Shown here piece after piece: positions 57,696-64,000 of a DNA stretch of 64,000 bases. The notes under the pieces were generated by a model. That model had not been told where the DNA came from. It did no database searches and saw only the letters and a program-made list of their open reading frames with translations. Numbering within the stretch: the first letter of the stretch is position 1; every line of letters begins with the position of its first letter. Made by a program: the position numbers and the translations under genes. Origin of the DNA: Streptomyces spinosus (GTDB lineage Bacteria; Actinomycetota; Actinomycetes; Streptomycetales; Streptomycetaceae); contig NZ_JAINRC010000012.1 in the NCBI RefSeq assembly GCF_020400655.1, positions 62,001 to 126,000 of the forward strand. The letters are read 5' to 3'.

Positions 57696-58910
57696 TCAGA
57701 GGTACTTCTTCAGCTCCCGGCGGGCCAGCGACCGCTGGTGGACCTCGTCCGGGCCGTCGGCGAGCATCAGCGTGCGGGCGCTCGCGTACAGCTCGGCCAG
57801 CGGGAAGTCCTGGCTCACCCCGCCCGCGCCGTGCAGCTGGATCGCCCGGTCCAGGATGCCGACCACCGCGCGCGGGGTGGCGATCTTGATGGCCTGGATC
57901 TCCGTGTGGGCGCCCTTGTTGCCGACGGTGTCCATCAGCCAGGCCGTCTTCAGCACCAGCAGCCGCAGCTGCTCGACGGTGACCCGGGCGTCGGCGATCC
58001 AGTTCTGGACCACCCCCTGCTGGGCCAGCGCCTTGCCGAACGCCGTACGGGTCACGGCCCGCCGGCACATCAGCTCGATCGCCCGCTCGGCCATCCCGAT
58101 CAGCCGCATGCAGTGGTGGATGCGGCCGGGACCGAGCCGGGCCTGCGCGATGGCGAAGCCGCCGCCCTCCTCGCCGACGAGGTTCGCCACGGGCACGCGC
58201 GCGTGGTCGAAGACGACCTCGGCGTGGCCGCCGTGCGAGTGGTCCTCGTAGCCGAAGACCCGCATCGCGCGCTTCACGGTGACACCCGGCGTGTCGCGCG
58301 GGACCAGGACCATGGACTGCTGGCGGCGGATGTCCGCCCCGTCCGGGTCCGTCTTGCCCATCACGATGAAGATCGCGCAGTCCGGGTTCATCGCCCCGGA
58401 GATGTACCACTTGCGGCCCGTGACGACGTACTCGTCGCCGTCCCGCTCGATGTGCGTGGTGATGTTGGTGGCGTCCGAGGACGCCACCTCCGGCTCGGTC
58501 ATCGCGAACGCCGAGCGGATCTCACCGGCCAGCAGCGGCTCCAGCCACTGCTTCCGCTGCTCCTCGGTGCCGAACTGGGCCAGCACCTCCATGTTCCCGG
58601 TGTCGGGCGCGGCGCAGTTGGTCGCGGTCGGCGCCAGGTGCGGGGAACGGCCGGTGATCTCGGCGAGCGGCGCGTACTGGAGGTTGGTCAGTCCGGCGCC
58701 GTACTCGGCGTCCGGGAGGAAGAGGTTCCACAGACCCTGCCTGCGGGCCTCGGCCTTCAGCTCCTCGACCACGGCCGGCGTGTCCCAGGGGGAGGCCAGC
58801 CGCGCCCGCTGCTCCTCGGCGACCGCCTCGGCCGGGTACACGTGCTCGTCCATGAAGGCGAGGAGCCTGCCGCGCAGCTCCTCGGTGCGCGCGTCGAACG
58901 CGAAGTCCAT
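57696..58910 (-). CDS. Acyl-CoA dehydrogenase, ACAD10/11-like
   Basis: 404 aa. MDFAFDARTEELRGRLLAFMDEHVYPAE start, FAMTEPEVASSDATNI (FAD contact), GRKWYISGAMNPDCAIFIVMGK, DHARVPVANLVGEEGGGFAIAQARLGPGRIHHCMR, and LADGPDEVHQ, where an Asp stands at the position of the usual catalytic Glu, as in the ACAD10/11 group. Starts 5 bp after the phosphotransferase stop; the two domains are fused in animal ACAD10/11 proteins. Confidence 0.92.
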   Translation of the reverse strand: MDFAFDARTEELRGRLLAFMDEHVYPAEAVAEEQRARLASPWDTPAVVEELKAEARRQGLWNLFLPDAEYGAGLTNLQYAPLAEITGRSPHLAPTATNCAAPDTGNMEVLAQFGTEEQRKQWLEPLLAGEIRSAFAMTEPEVASSDATNITTHIERDGDEYVVTGRKWYISGAMNPDCAIFIVMGKTDPDGADIRRQQSMVLVPRDTPGVTVKRAMRVFGYEDHSHGGHAEVVFDHARVPVANLVGEEGGGFAIAQARLGPGRIHHCMRLIGMAERAIELMCRRAVTRTAFGKALAQQGVVQNWIADARVTVEQLRLLVLKTAWLMDTVGNKGAHTEIQAIKIATPRAVVGILDRAIQLHGAGGVSQDFPLAELYASARTLMLADGPDEVHQRSLARRELKKYL

Positions 58911-58915
58911 GCCGG

Positions 58916-59938
58916 TCAGCCTTCCTGAAGGGTCGTGAGTCCGTGGTCGATGAAGACGGGCACCAGGTCGCCGATGCGGTCGAAGCCGCGGCCGACCGTC
59001 TGGCCGAGCGTGTACCGGTAGTGGATGCCCTCCAGGATCACGGCGAGCTTGAACCAGGCGAACGCCGTGTACCAGGAGACGGCCGAGACGTCCCGGCCGG
59101 AGCGGGCGGCGTACCGCTCGACCAGCTCCCGCGGGTCGGGGTGCCCCGGCGCCTCGGCGGTCGTGGACACGGGCGAGTCGGGCATGCCGAGCGGCAGGCT
59201 GTACATCACCAGCAGGCCCAGGTCCGTGAGCGGGTCGCCGAGCGTGGACATCTCCCAGTCGAGGATCGCCTTGATGGTGTCGTCCTCCCCGATCAGGACG
59301 TTGTCCAGGCGGTAGTCGCCGTGGACGACCGCCGGGGCGGGGGAGGCGGGCAGCCGGCGGCCGAGAGCCGCGTGTAGCTCGTCGATGCCCGCCAGCTCGC
59401 GGTTGCGGGAGGCGTCCAGCTGCTTGCCCCAGCGGCGCAGCTGGCGGTCCAGGAAGCCCTCGGGGCGGCCGAAGTCGGCGAGGCCCACCTCGGCGGGGTC
59501 CACGGCGTGCAGTTCGACCAGCGTGTCCACCAGGGACAGCACCGCGTTGCGGGTGCGCTCCGCGCCGAGCGGGGCGAGCTGGTCGGCGGTGCGGTACGGC
59601 GTGCCCGCCACGAACTCCATGACGTAGAAGGGCGCCCCGAGCACCTCCTCGTCCTCGCACAGCAGCAGCGGGCGGGGGACCGGCACCCGGGTCGGGTGCA
59701 GCGCGCTGATCACGCGGTGCTCGCGCTTCATGTCGTGCGCGGTGGCCAGCACGTGGCCGAGCGGCGGCCGGCGGACGACCCACTCGGAGGTGCCGTCCGA
59801 GAGCGCGTAGGTGAGGTTCGAGCGTCCGCCCTCGATCAGCCGTCCGGTCAGGTGGCCGTTCACCAGACCGGGGCGCTCGCGGTCGAGCAGGGCGCGCAGC
59901 CGGTCCAGGTCGAGACCGGGCGGGTGGTCGGCGCTCAT
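58916..59938 (-). CDS. Aminoglycoside-phosphotransferase-fold kinase, ACAD10/11-associated
   Basis: 340 aa. APH fold: EGGRSNLTYALSDG (ATP loop), VVRRPPLGHVLATAHDM with Lys/Arg contact, MEFVAGTPYR hinge, catalytic VVHGDYRLDNVLIG, metal-binding ILDWEMSTLGDPLTDLG. Not drug resistance: with the dehydrogenase downstream it matches the mammalian kinase half of ACAD10/11, which phosphorylates 4-hydroxyacyl-CoA for degradation (family knowledge). AGGAG before ATG 59938; CATACCG-class operator upstream. Confidence 0.9.
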   Translation of the reverse strand: MSADHPPGLDLDRLRALLDRERPGLVNGHLTGRLIEGGRSNLTYALSDGTSEWVVRRPPLGHVLATAHDMKREHRVISALHPTRVPVPRPLLLCEDEEVLGAPFYVMEFVAGTPYRTADQLAPLGAERTRNAVLSLVDTLVELHAVDPAEVGLADFGRPEGFLDRQLRRWGKQLDASRNRELAGIDELHAALGRRLPASPAPAVVHGDYRLDNVLIGEDDTIKAILDWEMSTLGDPLTDLGLLVMYSLPLGMPDSPVSTTAEAPGHPDPRELVERYAARSGRDVSAVSWYTAFAWFKLAVILEGIHYRYTLGQTVGRGFDRIGDLVPVFIDHGLTTLQEG

Positions 59939-59979
59939 ACGTCACTCCTACGAACGGGCGAACAAGTCCTGGACTCATG

Positions 59980-59999
59980 ATGCCGACCGGTCGGTATGC
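59980..59999. promoter_or_regulatory. TetR-type operator (CATACCG class), site 3
   Basis: ATGCCGACCGGTCGGTATGC contains the perfect 12-bp palindrome CCGACCGGTCGG (59983-59994). It lies 42 bp upstream of the phosphotransferase start. Confidence 0.65.
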
Positions 60000-60106
60000 C
60001 GTCCAGTGCGCGTGGTGAAGATCGGGCGGAACGTGACCGGAGCCACGATAGGCCGACGGCCCCCGGGCGTGCCGCCCGGAAGCCGTCGCCGTTCCTCCCC
60101 GGTGGG

Positions 60107-60406
60107 TCAGTGGTCGTCCCAGTGGTCCCCGTGCTCGGCGTGCCGGTGCCCGTCGTGCAGGTAGTCCACGTGGTCGCCGTGCCGCACCTGGGCGTGCCCG
60201 CACTCGTCGTGGTGCACGTGCTCATGGCCCGCGTGGACGGCGTGTCCGGCCGGCTCGCACTCGTCCCAGTGGCCCTGGTGCTCCCGGTGCAGATGGCCGT
60301 CGTGGACGTAGTCGACATGGTCGCCGTGCGGCACGGCGTCGTGCCCGCAGTCCGGTCCGTGATGGTGCGTCGCGTGCTCGGCGTGTTCCTGGTGGACGGT
60401 GGTCAT
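60107..60406 (-). CDS. Histidine-rich duplicated metal-binding protein
   Basis: 99 aa with 29 His, 3 Cys and many Asp/Glu. Two internal repeats of about 23 residues, each with HGDHVDYxHDGHxHxEH then HWD; between them lie DEC and HHDECGH. No signal peptide or TM. GAAGG about 8 nt before ATG 60406 sets the start (GTG 60415 possible). Probably a soluble chelator or chaperone for Zn, Ni or Cu; no transporter adjoins and I see no Zur or Nur box. Function inferred from composition only. Confidence 0.8.
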   Translation of the reverse strand: MTTVHQEHAEHATHHHGPDCGHDAVPHGDHVDYVHDGHLHREHQGHWDECEPAGHAVHAGHEHVHHDECGHAQVRHGDHVDYLHDGHRHAEHGDHWDDH

Positions 60407-60552
60407 GGTGCTCACCTTCGAGGGGTGCGGGGTGTCTGACGCCGGAAGACTGCCACGCGAAAGCCGCGTACCGGGACATTGCGGTCATGTGGCGTCGGAG
60501 TACCCCGTAGGGCCCGCGTACCCCTCGGGACCGGCGTACCGCGGATCACCGA

Positions 60553-60576
60553 GGCACTGCGGCACTGCGGCACTGC
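60553..60576. repeat. 8-bp tandem repeat, three copies
   Basis: GGCACTGC repeated at 60553, 60561 and 60569, followed by GGCACC, in the gap between the His-rich and DUF202 genes (60407-60649), which holds no gene I can support. Confidence 0.8.
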
Positions 60577-60612
60577 GGCACCGAGGGTGCGCCGGCCGCC
60601 GCCACCGGTCGC

Positions 60613-60660
60613 GTCGGACCGGGCCCTGGAGCACCCGTCGGACCGGGCCCTAGAGCACCA
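60613..60660. repeat. 24-bp tandem repeat at the 3' end of the DUF202 gene
   Basis: GTCGGACCGGGCCCT(G/A)GAGCACC occurs at 60613 and 60637; the right copy contains the DUF202 stop codon (TAG on the minus strand), the left copy lies beyond it with the stop changed to CAG. Confidence 0.8.
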
Positions 60661-60976
60661 GTGCGGCCGCGCACACCGCCATCGCCACCGCGCACAGCAC
60701 CGCCGCCGTCGCCCGGCGCGGGGCGAGGGCGGGCGGTGGGGTGCCGGCCGCCAGGGCGTGGATGCGGAGGTGGGCGACCCGGAGGAAGGCCAGGAACAGC
60801 CCGCAGCACAGCGCGCCGAGGACGACCGCGCCGGCCGAGGCGCCGCCGTGCAGCGCCGCCCGCACGGCCAGTACGGCTGCCACGGCGGCCGACAGGGTCG
60901 TACGCCGCCAGGCCAGCCGGGTGCGCTCCGGCTGGAGCCCGGGATCCCGCCCGGCGCCCGCCTCCCCGGCACTCAC
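60650..60976 (-). CDS. DUF202 family membrane protein, second copy
   Basis: 108 aa. N-terminal QPERTRLAWRRTTLSAAVAAVLAVRAALHGG is the DUF202 signature (ERT.LAW.RT), with three TM helices. GTG 60976 overlaps the stop of the other DUF202 gene (GTGA), with AAGGG upstream. Function of the family (YidH-like) is unknown. Its last codons lie in a tandem repeat. Confidence 0.87.
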   Translation of the reverse strand: MSAGEAGAGRDPGLQPERTRLAWRRTTLSAAVAAVLAVRAALHGGASAGAVVLGALCCGLFLAFLRVAHLRIHALAAGTPPPALAPRRATAAVLCAVAMAVCAAALVL

Positions 60977-61365
60977 CCTTCCCACCCCACCAGGACCACC
61001 AGCACCATCGCGACGGCCACCACCGCCACGACCAGGCTCAGCAGCACGGGGAAGCGGGACGCGGGCAGGTCCTCGCCGCGGCGCATCGCACGCTCGCAGC
61101 GCACCCAGTGGTTCACCGCGCGCAGGGCGCACAGGACGCCGGCCGCGAGCAGGGCCAGCGCGAGACCGACCCGCCAGGCCCGGCGCAGGTCCGGGAGGAA
61201 CTGGTCCACCGCGAATCCGCCGCCGATCAGCGCCAGCGCGGTGCGCAGCCAGGCGAGGAACGTGCGCTCGTTGGCCAGCGAGAACCGGTAGTCGGGGGTC
61301 CCGCCCTCGTCCCGCAACCGCTCCGGCGCGAACCACAGCCGGATGTTCCGTACGAATTCGCTCAC
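60973..61365 (-). CDS. YidH/DUF202 family membrane protein
   Basis: 130 aa. Signature YRFSLANERTFLAWLRTALALIGGGFAVDQF followed by three TM helices; RLRDEGGTPDYRFSLANERT is typical of YidH. GTG 61365 has no ribosome-binding site, while TAGGGT (61378-61373) lies 7 nt before it, so probably leaderless. Operon with the second DUF202 gene. Confidence 0.9.
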   Translation of the reverse strand: MSEFVRNIRLWFAPERLRDEGGTPDYRFSLANERTFLAWLRTALALIGGGFAVDQFLPDLRRAWRVGLALALLAAGVLCALRAVNHWVRCERAMRRGEDLPASRFPVLLSLVVAVVAVAMVLVVLVGWEG

Positions 61366-61386
61366 GTGGCCGACCCTACCCGGCGG

Positions 61387-61902
61387 TCACCGGGCCGCCC
61401 GGAACGCCCGCAGCCGCTCGTAGGCCGCCAGCCCGTCCGGCACCCACTCCCACTCGCCGAGCCGCCGCGCGACCTCCTCCTCGGGCAGGAAGGCGTGCCA
61501 CTGGACCTCCTCCGCCTGCGGCCGCACCGGCAGCTCGCAGCGGACCTCGTACACCGCCGACCACCAGCTGTTCCCGGCACCGTCGTCGTAGAGGAACTTG
61601 AAGAGGAACTCCGGCCGGGGCAGCCCGGTCACGCCCAGTTCCTCCTCCGCCTCCCGCAGCGCCGCCTCGTCGTAGGTCTCGCCCGCGCCGACGACCCCGC
61701 CGACGAACAGGTCGTACAGGGAGGGGAACACCAGCTTGGTCGCCGTGCGCCGGTGCACGAAGAGCCGGCCGGCCGCGTCCCGGGCCTCGATGAAGACACA
61801 ACGGTGGCGCAGCCCGCGGGCATAGGCCTCGCCGCGCGGATACCGACCGACGACCCGGTCGTGCTCGTCGACGATGTCGAGAATCTCGTCAGCAGGATTC
61901 AT
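61387..61902 (-). CDS. NUDIX hydrolase
   Basis: 171 aa (ATG 61902; ATG 61911 possible). NUDIX box GGVVGAGETYDEAALREAEEELGV matches Gx5Ex7REUxEExGU. Start PADEILDIVDEHDRVVGRYPRGEAYARGLRHRCVFIEARD resembles the isopentenyl-diphosphate-isomerase-like NUDIX group (YfcD type). Hydrolyses a nucleoside diphosphate-X compound; substrate unknown. Lies upstream of the DUF202 pair. Confidence 0.9.
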   Translation of the reverse strand: MNPADEILDIVDEHDRVVGRYPRGEAYARGLRHRCVFIEARDAAGRLFVHRRTATKLVFPSLYDLFVGGVVGAGETYDEAALREAEEELGVTGLPRPEFLFKFLYDDGAGNSWWSAVYEVRCELPVRPQAEEVQWHAFLPEEEVARRLGEWEWVPDGLAAYERLRAFRAAR

Positions 61903-62031
61903 GCCGGTCATTCTCGACGGAAGGGCCCGGCACGACCGGCCGGGGTCGCCTTGGCCGGAGGCGTCTCGATCTGGCGGGCCTCTTGTGCGGGCGGGGCCGT
62001 CTGGATGAGGGCCGGGCCGTCACGGGGCCGG

Positions 62032-62095
62032 GTGGGGCTGCCCCCGGCCGTGGGTGGGGCCGCCCCCGGCCGTGGGCGGGGTCGCCCCGGTCGGG
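62032..62095. repeat. 22-bp GC-rich tandem repeat, about 2.8 copies
   Basis: GTGGGGCTGCCCCCGGCCGTGG at 62032, again at 62054, and a diverged copy from 62076. Each unit is itself hairpin-forming (GGGGC..GCCCC). Only content of the 61912-62162 gap. Confidence 0.65.
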
Positions 62096-62162
62096 CGTGA
62101 CGGCTGCCCCGGTCGGCCAGGGCCCCCGGTCCCGGGAGGCGGCAGGGGCCGGCGGGGTCGGT

Positions 62163-63077
62163 TCAGCGGCGTTGGAGGTCTCGGGGGTCCGGTTCCTGTT
62201 CCGTCGTGCCGCACGGCATCGCCGGGTGCAGGCCGAGCAGCACGATGCCCGCCACCACCGCCGCGAGTCCGGCCGCCTCCCCGGCCAGCGCGCCGACGTC
62301 GGTGCGCAGCCGGTCGCCCATGAAACCCACCCCGCACAGGATGCCGGCCAGCGGCTCGGCCGCCGTGAGCGCCGGCAGCGACATGCGCAGCGGGGCGGTC
62401 TCGAACGCGCTCTGCACCAGGACGAGACCGGTGACCCCGCAGGCCACCACCCCGTACGGCTGCCAGCCGGAGAACAGCTCGGTGAGGCCGCCGGCGGAGA
62501 AGCGGGTCCCGCTCACCCGGGTCAGCGCGTCCTGGACGCCGTAGAGCAGTCCGGCCGCCAGGGCCAGCAGCACCGGACCCCAGCTCAGCCGGGACCGCTT
62601 GGCGTACGTCGTCAGGACCAGGGCCACGCCCACCACCGCTCCGATGATCAGCCAGTGCCGCAGCGGATCGGTGACCGCCGTGCCGCCGCGCGGCTCGCCC
62701 GCGACGATGAACGCGCTCACCCCGCCCGCGAGCAGCAGCAGCCCGGCCCAGCCCTGACGCCCGAGGGGTTGCCCGGTCTGGTGCCGGGAGAGGGCGAGGG
62801 CGAACAGCAGGTTGGTCGCGAGCAGCGGCTCGACCAGGGAGATCTCACCCTTGCCGAGGGCGATCGCACCCAGCACCATGCCGGCCACCATCAACCCGAG
62901 GCCGCCCAGCCAGCGCGGTATCCGCATGAGGTCGATCAGCAGGCGGAAGGAGAGGAAGTCGCTGAGCGGTGCCTTCTGCGCCGCGTTCTGCTGGAGCACG
63001 AACCCGAAGCCCAGGCAGCAGGCCGCGCTCACGGCGAGAAGGAGAACCAGAACCGACACGCTGTGTACCTCGATCAT
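62163..63077 (-). CDS. DMT-superfamily transporter (EamA/NIPA-like)
   Basis: 304 aa, about 9 TM helices: VSVLVLLLAVSAACCLGFGFVLQQNAAQ start, WLGGLGLMVAGMVLGAIALGKGEISLVEPLLATNLLFALAL, LLALAAGLLYGVQDALTRVSG, VVACGVTGLVLVQSAFETAPLRMSLPALTAAEPLAGILCGV. Pattern like NIPA-type or multidrug DMT exporters. ATG 63077 chosen because the first TM begins there; an upstream 47-residue extension is hydrophilic and unlikely. Substrate unknown. Confidence 0.85.
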   Translation of the reverse strand: MIEVHSVSVLVLLLAVSAACCLGFGFVLQQNAAQKAPLSDFLSFRLLIDLMRIPRWLGGLGLMVAGMVLGAIALGKGEISLVEPLLATNLLFALALSRHQTGQPLGRQGWAGLLLLAGGVSAFIVAGEPRGGTAVTDPLRHWLIIGAVVGVALVLTTYAKRSRLSWGPVLLALAAGLLYGVQDALTRVSGTRFSAGGLTELFSGWQPYGVVACGVTGLVLVQSAFETAPLRMSLPALTAAEPLAGILCGVGFMGDRLRTDVGALAGEAAGLAAVVAGIVLLGLHPAMPCGTTEQEPDPRDLQRR

Positions 63078-63158
63078 CCGGCCGTACCACGGGCGGTAGT
63101 GGCCGACTGTAGCGCTCCCGGGACGACATTGCCCCGGAAGTACCCGGAACCGGGCGAT

Positions 63159-63198
63159 TGACTCGTCGTGGTCCGGGTCTGACTCGCCATGGTCCGGG
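63159..63198. repeat. Short direct repeats upstream of DMT gene
   Basis: TGACTCG(T/C)C(G/A)TGGTCCGGG at 63159 and 63180 (21-bp period). Further on ATGGC(C/A)TACGCCACAG occurs at 63217 and 63263, flanking a CCGGGGC/GCCCCGG hairpin (63236-63253). Confidence 0.6.
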
Positions 63199-63333
63199 GG
63201 CGGGACGCGCGGCGCCATGGCCTACGCCACAGAAGCCGGGGCGCACGCCCCGGAAAACGAGATGGCATACGCCACAGGAACGTTCCCGGACCCGGGTGGC
63301 CGCGACCCGGCCCACCTGCGCCGGGACGATCAA

Positions 63334-63406
63334 GTTCCGCTTCACCCAAGGAAGTTGAAGCTCGCATCATCGCCGTTCCGCTTGACGCAACCCCTGCCTG
63401 GGGGTT
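63334..63406 (+). promoter_or_regulatory. Direct repeats and hairpin in the leader of the last gene
   Basis: GTTCCGCTT(C/G)AC(C/G)CAA at 63334-63349 and 63375-63390 (41-bp, four helical turns apart); the second contains TTGACG, a -35 candidate. An AACCCC/GGGGTT hairpin follows (63389-63406). Confidence 0.45.
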
Positions 63407-63455
63407 TGCTGTGCGTGATCGGTCGATGGCAGCCCGAGAAACAGGAAGTCCCGCG

Positions 63456-64000
63456 GTGCCCCCTCTCCCGCCCCTGCTCGGCGCTCGCCGGGCCCCCACG
63501 GAACCGTCCGGCGAAACCGCCGAGGACGCTTCCGTGGCCTTCGACGCCGCCCTCGACGACGAGGAACTGCGCACCGCGCGGGCCTCCTTGGCCCAGGGCC
63601 GGCGGCAGGCCGCCCGCTCCCTGCTGGTGCACACCGGCGACGACTGGGACCGCCGCGGCCACCGCCTCACCGTGCTCGCCCAGGACGCCCGTTCCGCCGC
63701 CTGGGCGACCGACTGGCTGACCGCCGAACCCGGCTCCGCCGACGCCACCACCCTGCTCGCCCTGGCCCTGGTGCACCGCGCCGTGTGCGGCAGGGAGGCG
63801 CCCGGCCGGGCCCGCGAGGCGTGCGACACGGCCGCCGCGCTGGCACCCGACGACCCCACCCCCTGGCTCGGCCGGCTGCTGCTCGCCCGCGCCCTGGGCC
63901 CTGAGCGCGAGGTGCTCGCCGCCTTCGCCGGGCTGCGCCGCCGCCACCCCGAGCACCACCACGCCCACCACCTGCTGGTCGCCCGCCTCGCCGAACGCCC
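63456..64000 (+). CDS. Unknown helical-repeat protein (5' part)
   Basis: 181 codons before the window ends; the frame stays open. GTG 63456 with AGGAAG at 63442-63447. Begins Pro/Leu-rich, then an acidic stretch SVAFDAALDDEELRTARASLAQGRRQAARSLL, followed by TPR-like helical pairs (TTLLALALVHRAVCG, PTPWLGRLLLARALGPEREVLAAFAGLRRRHPEHHHAHHLL). No signal peptide. Typical Streptomyces 'tetratricopeptide-like' hypothetical; function unknown. Confidence 0.7.
   Translation, partial: MPPLPPLLGARRAPTEPSGETAEDASVAFDAALDDEELRTARASLAQGRRQAARSLLVHTGDDWDRRGHRLTVLAQDARSAAWATDWLTAEPGSADATTLLALALVHRAVCGREAPGRAREACDTAAALAPDDPTPWLGRLLLARALGPEREVLAAFAGLRRRHPEHHHAHHLLVARLAER

Noticed and set aside
58916..59938. 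Aminoglycoside resistance gene
   Set aside because: APH fold is present, but the operon partner and sequence pattern fit the ACAD10/11-type kinase.
60553..60660. Possible CRISPR or integron-like array from the 8-bp and 24-bp repeats
   Set aside because: Units are adjacent without spacers, only two or three copies, and no cas or integrase gene is present.
1..64000. tRNA, rRNA, prophage or secondary-metabolite cluster
   Set aside because: No tRNA-like cloverleaf, rRNA sequence, phage structural gene, or PKS/NRPS/terpene synthase was recognised.

Overview
The window reads as ordinary chromosomal DNA of a Streptomyces or close relative. It is extremely GC-rich, codon third positions are almost all G or C, GTG starts and ATGA/GTGA gene overlaps are frequent, several genes look leaderless, and the content is typical of the genus: streptogrisin-type protease, secreted lipase and GDSL esterase, SoxR, an ECF sigma/anti-sigma pair, a class F sortase and many TetR, GntR and ArsR regulators. 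From memory, the dnaE2/Y-family polymerase, secreted lipase and GDSL esterase order resembles one part of the S. coelicolor chromosome; I could not check this. No rRNA, tRNA, CRISPR array, prophage or biosynthetic gene cluster is visible.

Layout. 0-4 kb: amino-acid-type ABC importer (divergent binding lipoprotein; permease, FAD enzyme and ATPase translationally coupled). 4-6 kb: DUF1684 protein and secreted serine protease. 6-11 kb: LexA-boxed mutagenesis operon dnaE2 plus a Y-family polymerase that lacks acidic active-site residues. 11-18 kb: secreted lipase, small conserved genes, methyltransferase, GNAT, GntR, DUF72, AAA ATPase and GDSL esterase. 18-25 kb: a coherent locus in which an ECF sigma factor and zinc-type anti-sigma factor face a DUF4331 protein, a membrane-anchored TPR protein and a His-rich nickel/cobalt-type exporter. 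25-30 kb: CoA transferase, a beheaded ABC permease with an insertion-sequence-like scar, a stand-alone type ISP restriction-specificity domain, a GntR/UTRA regulator and homogentisate dioxygenase. 30-37 kb: lipoprotein, TetR, molybdopterin oxidoreductase, citrate transporter and MFS permease. 37-41 kb: class F sortase with a probable substrate, aldehyde and alcohol dehydrogenases. 41-47 kb: ArsR, TetR/acyl-CoA dehydrogenase, TetR/MaoC, SoxR and a hydrolase. 47-54 kb: a beheaded WYL regulator carrying the same scar sequence, a BKACE enzyme, a zinc-ribbon protein, a penicillin acylase, a large hydrolase and a NamZ-type muramidase. 54-60 kb: SDR/acyl-CoA ligase and acyl-CoA dehydrogenase/phosphotransferase operons around one TetR. 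60-64 kb: His-rich repeat protein, two DUF202 proteins, NUDIX hydrolase, DMT transporter and a partial unknown gene.

How the genes work together. Three separate sets of palindromic operators link the fatty-acid/CoA genes to TetR genes inside the window: CATACCGACCGGT-type (32.1, 54.5 and 60.0 kb), AAACTANCANNGCTAGTTT-type (38.8 and 42.9 kb) and CTAAGCNNNNGCTTAG-type (44.5 and 45.7 kb). The region therefore looks like a patchwork of small, locally controlled catabolic operons for acyl-CoA, alcohol/aldehyde and aromatic degradation, mixed with exported hydrolases and stress functions. The most system-like parts are the ECF-sigma/DUF4331/TPR/NicO locus, the sortase F pair and the two scarred gene fragments.
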